Below, piece by piece: positions 52,224-63,032 of a DNA stretch of 64,000 nt. Below the pieces are notes generated by a model that saw only the letters and a program-made list of their open reading frames with translations, made no database searches and was not told the DNA's origin. Each line of letters opens with the position of its first letter. Position 1 is the stretch's first letter. Made by a program: the position numbers and the translations under genes. This DNA is from Prinsepia uniflora (lineage: Eukaryota; Streptophyta; Magnoliopsida; Rosales; Rosaceae): assembly GCA_032719365.1 (NCBI GenBank), contig CM064868.1, positions 1,456,001-1,520,000 on the forward strand. The letters run 5' to 3'.

Positions 52224-52253
52224 GGATATGCTGAAGTAAACAGTAGCATATGC
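52224..52253. promoter_or_regulatory. Twin P1BS motifs without an adjacent hairpin
   Basis: GGATATGC (52224-52231) and GCATATGC (52246-52253) both fit GNATATNC and lie 22 bp apart. An AT-rich CAATATATTCC follows. The next hairpin (D) is 2.4 kb downstream, beyond a hAT MITE. It may be a distal element for D or the remains of a lost MIR399 promoter. Confidence 0.45.
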
Positions 52254-52783
52254 GGGGTCAATATATTCCTCCTCGAGCTTTCCTAGCTAGCTCTCACTGT
52301 GTTCGTATCTTATACACATATATTGCATTCCCTTTCTTTCTCCATCATATGATGCATGGTGGTCCAAACTAATTTCCTCTGCTGTGTCTTTTCAAACTCG
52401 ATCAATATATATTTTCCTCTAAAGGCACTTTGATCAATGGGCTCTGAGATTCGATGGCATAACGATAGGGTTGCTGGGGCTCCCGCGTCCAACCAGACAA
52501 CCAGTCAAGCTTTGATTTGACACCAGCTGAAAAATTAAGTCTGGCTTTGGCTTATCAACGATAGGGGTGGGTATATGCATCATGATGTGCACATTTGGAT
52601 ACACATTACACGATGTCTAGAATTATCATTCTCAATATCCGTATATATGGAGGCACAAATTCAAAAATTAAAAATAAGGTGGGTTAAATTATAACGCGAA
52701 TTTTTTAATATCAAATATTGACGGTATTATATAAATTTTATTATTAAAATACATACATTGTACAAAGAAATAATTAATAATCA

Positions 52784-52977
52784 AGCACGGACCCAGATGG
52801 TTTTAGGGTGGGCTAGCCCACCTCAAATGTGAAAAAATATGAAAAAATCAAAGGAATTTTTTACTGAATTTCTAGTAAATGCTATTTTACTAGGCTAATT
52901 GGCTATAAATCAGTCATTTTCTATTCTTAATTATGGATTCAGCCCACCTCTATTTTCAATCCTGGTTTCGTGCCTGC
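52784..52977. mobile_element. hAT-type MITE
   Basis: The left end AGCACGGACCCAGATGG and the reverse complement of the right end (AGGCACGAAACCAGG) form imperfect terminal inverted repeats. TAATAATCA flanks it on both sides (52775-52783 and 52978-52986), covering the 8-bp duplication of hAT elements. The interior of 194 bp is non-coding. Confidence 0.8.
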
Positions 52978-52986
52978 TAATAATCA

Positions 52987-54654
52987 TGCAATATAAAATA
53001 TTTTAATTATAACAAGCTTGTCTTTTACATGGACAAAATATTACATAATCTCCAAAAAAATTCTTCTTTCTCTTTGTTTAAGTGTGAATAAACTAATGAG
53101 TTGGACTATAAAGTAAATATTATATAAAAAAATTTCTTTGAACTTTTAATTTCGGGTGGACTAGAGCACACCCCAACTATTATTGGTGGTCTCTATATAT
53201 ACCTGCATGGATGCCAACACACATACATATGAAAGTCGATATATATATTACATCGCTAGATCTGTATACTTTTAATGATTCATATTAATTCATTGACGTA
53301 CAATCTAAAATTTTAATCAGATTAATTAATCTTCCTACCTAGCCTAGCTATGTTTCTTTGGTTGGCGTCGGAAAAATCAACTTTTTGTATCTTCCTAGTT
53401 GTTTCATCTGGATTCAAACACAAAAACAACGCATATATATCTTCAAGATTATTCACTGTACTAATGTAATGGTGAAAGTACGCAAATTATTGGATCCTGA
53501 TGACTTGCATACATAAATCTGATTAAAGATTCATATATAAAAACTTCTCATCATAGCTCTCTCCGTCTTCTCGTCCGATCTAGCTACTAATTAAAAACTT
53601 CTCGTAAGCTTCCTTACTCTTCCTGCATAACGGAGGCGATCGATCTTCTTCTTCCTCATAAATTGATCACTAATTAAAAAACCCTAGAAATTTATCACTA
53701 ATTAAAAAATCCTAGAAATTTATCACTAAAAAGCTCCAAAACTTTTTCCTTGCTTAATTTCCAGTGAATTCCCCTTCAACTCTAATACCGAAAAACACTA
53801 CATTTTTTAAATTGTATTGGCGTGGCAGACTGGCAGTAACATGGTCGAAGAAGAAGAGATTTTTTTTTTGGTTGGGGGTTAGAAATAGAGCTTCTACAAA
53901 GGAAGAAGATAAGTAAAAAAAAAATTGTTACATAATTAATGGAAGAAAAATCTTAATTAGGAATGTAAGATTTTTTTTGTTCAATGTGATATAATTAATT
54001 ACTTGAATACAAAAGATTAATCTTACAAATTCGATTGCATCTCAACCATCCCATCTATATATGGTAACGTGAATTAATCTAGTTGTTGAAAATTGTATCA
54101 AAATTTTGGTACCACCGATCGACCCCTTATATATATATATATGTGTTGATTAATGAGGATTCACTGGTTTCGTCGAAGTTTTTAGAAATAAATTCTAAAT
54201 TAATTATATTTATAAAATGATTGATTTGGAATATGACTTGGGAGAATTCATTTTTTGCTAAATGAAATGTTGAAGGAGAACAGATCTCCAACTGTACACA
54301 AGCACTAGCATATATTGTCCTTGTATTCATATGCATTTAGGATTTGCTCCACGCTCTCTCAAGTTTTAGAGCCATTCCCACTCAGACTCCCACCACCGAA
54401 GCTGCTAGACGGCCGCTGCCTGAGCTGATCACTGAACTCCACCGGCCGCCACAGGCCATCTGATGTGCACGTCACCGTCAAACATTTCTCCAATACATAT
54501 TAGTTTTTGGTTGTCGAGCAATAAAATGGGAGACCGTATCAACCCAATAATAAAATGATGACAGACAAAATTGATTATTTAATTAATTAGTAGATAGATA
54601 AGTAATTAGAGATGGAATTGAAGATAACTAATCTCATTATATATCTGTACGTGG
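52987..54654. other. Intergenic region upstream of MIR399-D
   Basis: AT-rich with short duplications (CCTAGAAATTTATCACTAA occurs twice near 53683-53730) and TA runs. A GC-richer CT/CC stretch lies near 54350-54480. No P1BS motif was found in the last kilobase before hairpin D. Confidence 0.5.
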
Positions 54655-54795
54655 AGTGAATGGCAGGGCAATTCTCCTTTGGCAAAGCAAAAAAGCACGT
54701 AATATATATTACGGATTGTACGTGCATGCAATTATATATGCAATTGCACTTGCAATATTTCTCCTTGCCATAGGAGGACTGCACTGTTATTGAAC
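54655..54795 (+). ncRNA. MIR399: MIR399 precursor D (decaying guide)
   Basis: The 5' arm at 54666-54686 (GGGCAATTCTCCTTTGGCAA) is intact and matches that of hairpin C. The guide arm at 54766-54786 starts TGCCATAGGAGG and ends ACTGCACTG, with changes at positions 6, 12, 14 and 18 from the family form. The flank CACTGTTATTGAAC matches that of hairpin C (CACTGTTATTCATC), so C and D are sister copies. Position 6 lies in the seed, so PHO2 targeting is probably weakened. No proximal P1BS was seen. Confidence 0.7.
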
Positions 54796-56445
54796 AACCA
54801 CGAAACTTAATTATATATGTGCGATTGACATGGTCGTCGTCCACGATAAATCATATCGTGGATTATTTATAAGTAATATTGAGAGTATTGAGTGATGAGT
54901 AGTGATGGATATATGAGCACATATGTTCACATTTTGTTGCCCTTTTATACCACAGATGTGGATTCGCACCTGTTTCTGAATATGCCGTGTACAAGCTCGT
55001 AATATATACATAATGAAATGGATATGCCCCGTACAATTCTTCCACAAAGATTATCTATCTCTTTCATGCTTTCTTGGTCCCCGCCGCCCCAATTCTCTCT
55101 CTAGCTAGCTAGCTCTCTCTTTCTTGGTAATGTGTATATGTATTCAACCCTAGCTAGCCTTTACAACTCTTTCTTTCGTACTATTTTACGTATTAATACT
55201 GAATTCATTCGTATAAGTCAAACTACGTACGTACAATTCATTCGTAGATGCATTCTTATTCATTGCATTTCTACGAAGACTAGGAAAGAAAGAATTCGTT
55301 TTCGGGAAATAAAATTCGCCAAGGGAGAAACGGCTAGAGTTCCAATTCAGATTCCAAAATTTGCTCACCACCGCTCCTTGGTTACTTGTGACGCTCGCTA
55401 TCAACCGTAGAGCAATGGCAGAATTTTTTTCGAAATGGGCTATAATTTTTTGTTGTTGGAATCTAAATCTATTATGTGTGGGTAAAGAAAGTGAGTTTAT
55501 TTGGACTTTATTAACTTGTATTGGGCTAATTTTAGTTAAATAGGATGTGTCCCCTTCCAAAAAATTAGTAATTTATTATTAAATTGAACACTAAAACATG
55601 TATTTTTTTAAATTAATATATAATGTCCTAATTAATGATAACAAATTTGTTCTCTGGGCGAGTATATTGCATATAAATATTACAATTAAGATCATAATGG
55701 CACTGATACAATTATGCATATAAATAGTTAAATAATCTTCGATTTCTTTAACATTTAGAAAGAAAAAAAATATATTATAGGCGAAAGGGAGATTTTTTGG
55801 GAATTATTCATACCACAAGTTCGAATTTGAGACTAAATGTCTATAAGTCGACTCTATCTTCCGTAGTATGCATTCCCATCTGTGTCGCAACTTGATTCGA
55901 TAAGCTACGTGTCCAGTGCATAGAGAACTGCCTTCGGTCCCCTAAACTGACTTATTCGTGGCAACCTTCCGGCCGCCCAACGACCTATAACTAGACTCAC
56001 TTGTCATTTAGAAATTAAATGGCCTCAATTAATAGCTTAATTATGATACATATAACGATAATTAAATAAATTCAAATAATACAAGGAGATAAATATTACA
56101 AAACTAATATAAAAGTATTTTTTTTTTTATAAATACCAATTTTGGATAATAGTCAATTGCGCAGATTAATTATTTAATCAATTCTTTTTCTTGAAAATTA
56201 TAAGTACGGCTGATCTAATTTCTTCTTTATGGGGCCAAAGTTAAAAATAGGACCACGATATTTGTTTAAATTTGTTTAGATATTTTTAAAAATATTTAAA
56301 CATTATCTCTTTTTTTTTCCATAGAAATAATTAAGTCAAATTTAAAAATTATAAGCACCCTTTGTTTATGAGCCCACGGATCACATCACCCTTGTAGCCT
56401 TAGGACATGGCCGGCCCTAGAGTCATATATATTTTATTTGGCTAT
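54796..56445. other. Intergenic region
   Basis: A segment at 55180-55545 is open in several frames on both strands but matches no family I recognise. The rest is AT-rich with T and A runs. A short block near 55797-55850 (TTCGAATTTGAGACTAA) recurs near 9280 and 11657, a dispersed repeat. Confidence 0.45.
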
Positions 56446-57102
56446 TGTTGATGCACGAAATGTGCAAACTTGGTGCCAACTTGGGGAGCAAATGCTGCTC
56501 TGCCACGTGCCCTGTGTGAACCTGAAAGAGGAAGGAAACTGATCGGTCGGTGAGAGTATAGGCACCGGTGTGGTACCGGCCCAAAGGTACTCCGACGCCC
56601 AAGTCAGTGGTCGGTATAAGGCTTAGGGGGTAGCAGAAAGTATACTGTAAGAGTAATAGTAAACAGTAAATTGCTTAGTTACCTTTGTATGACAAGTGAA
56701 CCCCTTTTGTATGGGTGCGGCGAATATAATATTTGTATTTTTCCGATGTGGGACAAATATCAATTCGCTGTGGGACGGACACGTGGAGGTACCATCCAGA
56801 CCGAGTGGGACTTGTCCGTGTGAGTGTGCCTGGTCCCCTTGGGCTTGTGGTAGGTGGTGGCACTGGGCCGACCGGTCAGTCTGGGTCGACGCACCGACCG
56901 ACAGGAGCTGGTCTTCTGGAGTCGGCTGGTGACATGGTGTCTGGAAGAGGGCTGGGCCTCTAGGTCGGTCTGGGCCGACGTGCGGAGCCAGGTAGAGGGC
57001 TGGGCCTCCAAGATTGGTCCGAACTTGTGTTATTTCATCGATTGGCTGGGCCCGTAGTCAATGTGGGCTTCGAGCTCGGTCTGGGCCGATATGATATGAA
57101 CA
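56446..57102. mobile_element. Probable solo LTR, 657 bp
   Basis: Begins TGTTGATGCACG and ends GATATGAACA, with flanks GCTAT and ACTAT (four of five matching). The interior is GC-rich, with repeated GGTCTGGGCCGA motifs and no coding domain. The composition break with the AT-rich surroundings supports an inserted unit. Boundaries are moderately certain. Confidence 0.5.
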
Positions 57103-57144
57103 ACTATCATATAAATACGTTGTATTACATATACACGTATATAT

Positions 57145-57152
57145 GTATATAC
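57145..57152. promoter_or_regulatory. Distal P1BS-type motif, MIR399-E
   Basis: GTATATAC fits GNATATNC but lies in a TA-rich stretch, so a chance match is quite possible. Confidence 0.3.
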
Positions 57153-57294
57153 TATTATGTATATATAATTATAATTATAAATGAATGAGGATTACTTTTG
57201 GAATGAATAGGACGCAGATTCTTCAGTCTCCATTACTGCATGCGTGCCGGTACTCAACAAGTTTGGGTAGGGTACACTGAAATGAATGTGCCTA

Positions 57295-57344
57295 GAATAT
57301 CCTATTTTGCATGGGCGGTTTCAGACATTTATTTATATATAGAG
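57295..57344 (+). promoter_or_regulatory. MIR399-E promoter: P1BS plus TATA box
   Basis: GAATATCC (57295-57302) fits GNATATNC, and TTTATATATAGAG (57332-57344) is a good TATA box about 30 bp further on. Hairpin E starts about 130 bp after the TATA box. The P1BS-TATA-hairpin order mirrors MIR399-A. Confidence 0.65.
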
Positions 57345-57476
57345 CCTAGGGCAACCCCAATCTGCAGTTCAATATTGCCAAATCAAATTAAGTACTCAAC
57401 TTATATCGATTGTAATGTATATATCGGAAAGATTGAAAGAGAATTGTTCATCATGGCGGTCAAAGCAAGTACTGCA

Positions 57477-57578
57477 GAAATGCATTGCTGGGCAATACTC
57501 CTTTGGTAGTTGATTAGAGGCTAATTAGATAGCTCTTAGTTAAGTACTGCCAAAGGAGATTTGCCCCGTAATTCATAT
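57477..57578 (+). ncRNA. MIR399: MIR399 precursor E (canonical guide)
   Basis: The guide at 57548-57568 starts TGCCAAAGGAGA and ends TTTGCCCCG, fully within the known miR399 variation. The 5' arm at 57490-57510 (GGGCAATACTCCTTTGGTAG) pairs with it with few mismatches. The lower stem pairs ATGCATTGC with GTAATTCAT. The loop is short (37 nt), giving a compact precursor of about 100 nt. With its proximal P1BS and TATA box, this is the copy most likely to be a normal phosphate-starvation-responsive gene. Confidence 0.92.
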
Positions 57579-57774
57579 GTGTATAGGTATTATGTTTTTC
57601 CATCCAGCACCTACAAGACAGTAAGGAATCTCACACCACTAGTACCTATATTCACATATATAAAAATGCTTAATTAAGGATCACATAATAAACAATTTTA
57701 CTTAAGAGATCATTTTTTTTTGAAACAAATGCATTAGATGGGTAAATTATGCATATTGCAGTGGTGAAAAAAAA

Positions 57775-58508
57775 AAGTATGTGGCCTCATTAAAATTTTA
57801 TCGAGACTTACAATTTGATCGAAAGAAAAAGAATGTCATGCACCAACATAATTTAAATTTGCAAGTAAAACAACTTGTAAAATATCCGATGGCTCCTCAA
57901 ACCACACAAAATCAGCTTTAGAACGAAATCCCTATCGGACTAACTTATGCACCACTATGTAAAAATTATGTGGTCTCATTAAAATCTTGTCAGACTTACA
58001 ATTCGGTCGAAAGAAAAAGAATGTCACGCACCAACCTAATCTAAATTTGCAAGTAAAACAACTTGTACAATATCCGATGGCTCCTCAAACCGCACAAAAT
58101 CAGCTTTAGAACGAAATCCCTATCTGACTAACTTATGCACCACTATGTTTGTTGTGTGTGAGGCATAAAGGAATTTCACGCCATCTACCTACTGAGCAAG
58201 AGGTAGTGAATGTCATTGAGAATAAGGCCCACCTTAGAAACATCCTCCCGTAAGTGTGACAAAGCTGCAATTGCTAGAAGACAATCGCCTTCAATCTCGA
58301 CTTGCCGCAAGTCCAGATCCTTCACTAACTGTATTGCCCTGTGAGCTGCCACCGTTTCTGAATGCACCGCCGACGACAAACCGTCCAAATAACCCGCTCC
58401 ACCGCATGTTGGGAGTGGGTACGTAGTCGTTTCTTTATAAGAAAGAATTAAATTTGATTTGGAACCAGTACTTATTTGTTGAGGAGGAAGAAGACAGACA
58501 GTACACAC
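57775..58508 (-). pseudogene. Decayed RNase H-like domain fragment with duplicated 3' part
   Basis: On the minus strand, 58508-58185 stays open for 107 codons. SETVAAHRAIQLVKDLDLRQ followed by VEIEGDCLLAIAAL is the plant RNase H-like (RVT_3) pattern, with the catalytic-type Glu and Asp (SE.., EGD). After a stop, the frame continues with VDGVKFLYASHTTNIVVHKL, as expected of this domain's C-terminal part. That 3' segment is present twice in tandem (about 57775-57955 and 57960-58145), sharing ATATCCGATGGCTCCTCAAAC. No start region, reverse transcriptase or full gene is present, so it is a fragment of a LINE-derived or RNase H-type gene. Confidence 0.75.
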
Positions 58509-60418
58509 GTGGAAATTAATTAACTGAGGATTAATTATTCGAAATGTGAATATGATGTGGGCTTGTAGTTTGTTGACTGCCTCCAGACCCTAAGACTCTC
58601 CAGAGAACAAAAGACCCGGTCAGCAGCCAGCTGGAAGCTGGGTTTATTCATCGAACTATCAGAATTAATTTCTTCTAAAATAAATCTGGCCAGTGTAATT
58701 TTATATAGTATCTACTTAAGTTGACTATTATTTTTTTTTCTTTTTATAATTGTGATTAACATTTTCTAATCCACTCGTCAAGAGGTAGGAAGCAGTCTAA
58801 GAACGAGTCGAGAAACTCGAACTTTATTAATTAATGCACTAAAATCATCAAATTACTCATAAACTCAAAGTTGACGAAGCTGAAAGTTGATGAAGCTGAA
58901 AGTTGAATGGGCTAAAATCATCAAATTATTGAGAAATTCGGGGTGGGATGGATTTAAATATTTAATAGAAATAATTATAAATTAGTTTAATTTTTAAATG
59001 TAACATATAATTAAAATAATCCATTTAATGTATTATTAAAACTATTACTGTATTTTTTACTGTATTATTTTTTTAAAAATTTTCTTTACAGTTTATATCA
59101 TTTTCATATATGGATGAATAGCTTTCAAAATTTAGATATTAATATTTTATTTTTATTTTTAAAAATTATTTGATAAGATAATTTTAACTAAATTTCCTAT
59201 TTTCAAATTTGTCTTAGGAATGAAAATTATTCTAATTCGCAAAACTTCTCGGATATTATCTGATACTTTTGAATAATTAAAAGGCTCAAAACTACTTTAT
59301 TTATTTTATAAAGTGTTTTAGTTTTATTTATTCGTAAGTAAATTATTAATTACCTGATTGTTTTATTAAATTAATAATTATATGTGTATTTCTTATTTTT
59401 CTATTCTATTTGAGAGAATTATATTACATATAATATACCTTTATTATACAATTAAAATTCTCATAGGTAAATTACATTTTTATATACAATTAAAATTTTA
59501 TAAGTAAATTACATAAAAATAAAACTAATACTAATAAAAGAACTAAAACTAATACTGCATTTTGACTAACAATAAAAATAAAACTTATTTTTCATTTACA
59601 ATTCTTATTTATTATAGTAGATTAACTTATAATTTAAACTCTAAAAAATGACCTATTTATAATTACTTCTTAAATTAATAATGTTTTATTTAAATATTAA
59701 TTGAAAAAAATGAAAAAAAATAAGATTATATTAAAAAAAAATAAAGCTGCTAGCCAGAGGCTCAATTTTGTTCAATGGAGTTTTATTTAAATATTGCTAT
59801 TTCAGAACCAGTGAGATCTCATGTTGTAGCTGCTTGAATGCCACGTGCAGTCTATATATATATTTATGTATAGACCCACTAGTTAGATTGCAAGTGCATG
59901 TCATGGACCCAAGTTTTATCAAATTTGAGATGTAATTCAGAAGCAATCTATTATTATTATTATTATTATTGCCACGTGGTCCCCTACTGTGCACTGCACA
60001 TTTCACTCACCCCACATGATAGACATGTCACCAACATATCTCGTTAATGTTTTTGTGGGGAACATTTTCAAAGCGGACGAAAGACACACAATCACGTTTT
60101 GCACAACGTTGTCAATATCTAGGGCTTCACCTGGTAACTTCCACACGATCACAAAACGCAAAGCTTAACCACACGCATCCCTAATCCTTCTTCACACGTT
60201 CATATCGCGGTTTTCCTTCTCTTGAAAAATGACCACTTTACGTGGAATAATTCAGGTTGAATTTTTTTCGGTAATACGAGGGCAACAGCGAGGGCAATTT
60301 CGTAATAAACAAGGGAGAGTCTCCCCAGTATTTATATAGAGCTTTTGAAAGCAAATTGTTTTGCACCACAAACGCAAAACAAACTAGCTCTTGTTTCTCT
60401 TACGCCGTCGCGCCATTG
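58509..60418. other. AT-rich intergenic region and DUF1685 promoter
   Basis: No gene is supported. Short local repeats (AAGTTGATGAAGCTGA-type near 58870-58900) and an ATT microsatellite (59950-59972) are visible. A TATA box TATTTATATAGAG (60329-60341) lies about 80 bp before the next start codon. Confidence 0.6.
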
Positions 60419-61138
60419 ATGGAAGTTAACGAAGTGATTGAGCTCTTTGATTCTCATTGGTTCGAGCTCCCAATGTTCAATAAACGACGCAATCCATCAA
60501 ATCCAGCAAGGAGTTGGATTTACCAACAAGAACCAGATCAAGAAATTGAACAAAAAAAACAAGAAGCTCAACCATCAAAGCCAGAGTTCTTACTAATCCC
60601 AAGCCTCGGTTCACGGTCCATGAGCGACGATTTGAGCTCCAAAACAAGCTTCTATGTAAGCTCCCTCTCGCCGGACTCGGTCCTCTTCAAACCGAAGCTC
60701 TCGACCATTTTTTCCGGCAAGGAAGCCAAGGAAATGGAAGCTCCGAAACAGAGGGTCGCTGAAGAATCGCCGAAGAAAATTTCAAGAACGCGAAGGAAGA
60801 AGAAGGGCGAGAGCAAGAGCTTGACAGACCTTCAATTTGAGGAGCTAAAAGGGTTTATGGATATGGGTTTTGTTTTCTCAGAGGAAGATAAAGATTCGAA
60901 CTTGGCTTCAATAATTCCTGGGTTGCAGAGATTGGGGAAAAAGAATGATGACCCAGATGAGGGCTTTGATGCGTCTGCAATTCATAGGCCTTACCTTTCT
61001 GAAGCATGGGAGGTGAGGGAGCGAAGAAAGAGAGGGAAGCCATTGATGAATTGGAGGTTTCCTTCCATGGGTAATGAAATTGACATGAAACATAATCTCA
61101 AATGGTGGGCTCATACCGTTGCTTCTTCCGTTAGATAA
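60419..61138 (+). CDS. DUF1685 family protein, single exon
   Basis: The protein is 239 residues from ATG 60419 (MEVNEVIELFDSHWFE). An in-frame TTG at 60356 is leader. The middle is Lys/Glu/Ser-rich and probably disordered, with a basic cluster SRTRRKKKGESKS (about 143-155) that could be a nuclear signal. The conserved DUF1685 block follows: SLTDLQFEELKGFMDMGFVF, EEDKDSNLASIIPGLQRLGK, then RPYLSEAW and the C-terminal LKWWAHTVASSVR. The family is plant-specific and its biochemical role is not known to me. A TATA box lies at 60329-60341 and AATAAA at 61250-61255, consistent with an intact, transcribed gene. Confidence 0.92.
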   Translation: MEVNEVIELFDSHWFELPMFNKRRNPSNPARSWIYQQEPDQEIEQKKQEAQPSKPEFLLIPSLGSRSMSDDLSSKTSFYVSSLSPDSVLFKPKLSTIFSGKEAKEMEAPKQRVAEESPKKISRTRRKKKGESKSLTDLQFEELKGFMDMGFVFSEEDKDSNLASIIPGLQRLGKKNDDPDEGFDASAIHRPYLSEAWEVRERRKRGKPLMNWRFPSMGNEIDMKHNLKWWAHTVASSVR

Positions 61139-61820
61139 TGAACGAAGGTTCTGGTTTTGCTTGGATTTTTGCTTCAATTTCTCTTTTTGTTCTTTTACAC
61201 AGTAAATTCAACCCAATCGATATGTCCTGTTCTACAAATAGTAAATGTAAATAAAAGGTAGACAATGTTCATGATTTTTTTTTTGTACAGTTCTGATTCA
61301 TTAATAAAAGATCATCTTGAAGAAGAATTAAAAATCGAAACTTCTTGGCCATTTGCGAAGAAAAATTAAAAAGGCATTGAAAATTCTGCCCCATTAAATT
61401 CTCATGAAACATCCATATCTACTGGATAAATTCAATACATATCTTCGCCATAGCTAATATCGTCATCATTCATTATTCAATACGATAATCAATCAATCGC
61501 AGTCACAAATATAAACATCCACTCTCAATCAATCAATAAACTAATCTTATATTGTACGTTGACAATTCACGTGGGATAAATTGCTAATTTCTTGTTCCAA
61601 TATTGGAAGATAAATTTGTACGAAGTTCAAATTCTCCAATTCTCATGCCTTTTTATGGTAATGAAGAAATTTTAGTATTAATTTTAGCTAATAATAGGAA
61701 ATCAATGTTCAATTTATCGTGCCTATTTCGTGACCGCGCTTGCGCCTTAACGATTCCGTATCATGCTTGTGTCAAGTATAATGGCTAAAATCTTAGGCCC
61801 AAACCAACCGATATATTTCA
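61139..61820. other. 3' flank of the DUF1685 gene
   Basis: Contains a poly(A) signal-like AATAAA at 61250-61255 and AT-rich sequence. No gene is supported. Confidence 0.55.
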
Positions 61821-61831
61821 TTGCTTCTATC

Positions 61832-63021
61832 CAATGATGAAAATATCGACAATATCGCCGATATATCGGTCGATATGTCGGAAATTTTGGCCCGCGGCAG
61901 GTAAGAGGGGGGGGGGGGGGAAAAAAAAAAAAATTGAGCGAAATATCGACATTTTTCCTTGTTTTAAGCCCATCGATCTCTTTATTTCATTAAAACGATC
62001 GAGATAGGAACAAATTTCATGAAAATCGGACGTAAAACGATAGAGTTACAGCCGGGTCATGCCGCGCTGGTCAAAAAACCCGAATTGCAGACCCGCGCGA
62101 GGAGGAAGAAGACTGTTTTGAATCCTGTACGTATGCTTTATATATTAGTTGCTTTCTTAAATTTACAACTTGGCTGGTTAGTTGAGTTGGTGTGACTGCT
62201 TTTCATTAAAAGCACTCATACGCCTCCTCTCGTGTTCGAACCTGCTGGTGCCCTTTTGTTTGTCTGTTTTTTTTTTTATTTATTTATTTATTATTTTTTC
62301 CAATTTTGAACTATATTTATCATTTTTCCAATTTTAAATATATCAATCATTTCCAATTTTAAATATATCAACCCTTTCCAATTTTAAATCATTTATTCTT
62401 TATTAATTTGAACTATATTTTTTATTTATGCCTTATTTTAAACTATAATTTTCATTTATTTCTTATTTTGAACTATATTTATCATTTTCCTTATTTTGAA
62501 CTATATTTATCATTTTTTCCAATTTTAAATATATCAATCCTTTCCAATTTTAAATATATCAATCATTTTTAATTTTTGAACAAAGATGGACTCTATTTTT
62601 TTTTTATCCTTTTTCCAATTTTAAATATATTTACTAATTTTATAATTTTCTTCCATTCAAATTTTTTTATGCTTATTGTTATGTTTTTAATTATATTAAC
62701 ATTCAATTATAATAATTCACTTCAATTTATATTTATGTTTATATTTTTATATTACTAGTCATCGGCAGAACCCTATTGTATCATATTATTCATCATATAT
62801 TTATTATATTAAAGTCATTTTATAATTTTTATTAGTCCTTTATAACCATAATTGGGTACTTAAGTTTTTTTTAAAGTTTCATTCAAAATTTGCAACTTTT
62901 AGATCGAATTTCCGTCATTTTTCTTGACCGTAAACGATATCGATATCGATATCGATATTTGGGGGCGAGATATCCGTAAATTTGACTAGCGATATATCCG
63001 TCGATATCGATATTTCAATCC
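61832..63021. mobile_element. Non-coding Mutator-like element
   Basis: A perfect 11-bp flank TTGCTTCTATC occurs at 61821-61831 and 63022-63032 (Mutator elements typically duplicate about 9 bp). The left end contains AAATATCGACAATATCGCCG and the inverted right end GAAATATCGATATCGACGG, both running into GATATATCG. A run of G then A (61907-61934) and TTTTAAATATATCAA repeats (62330-62630) fill an otherwise AT-rich interior. No transposase is present. Class is inferred from the duplication length and the long, repeat-rich inverted ends. Confidence 0.75.
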
Positions 63022-63032
63022 TTGCTTCTATC

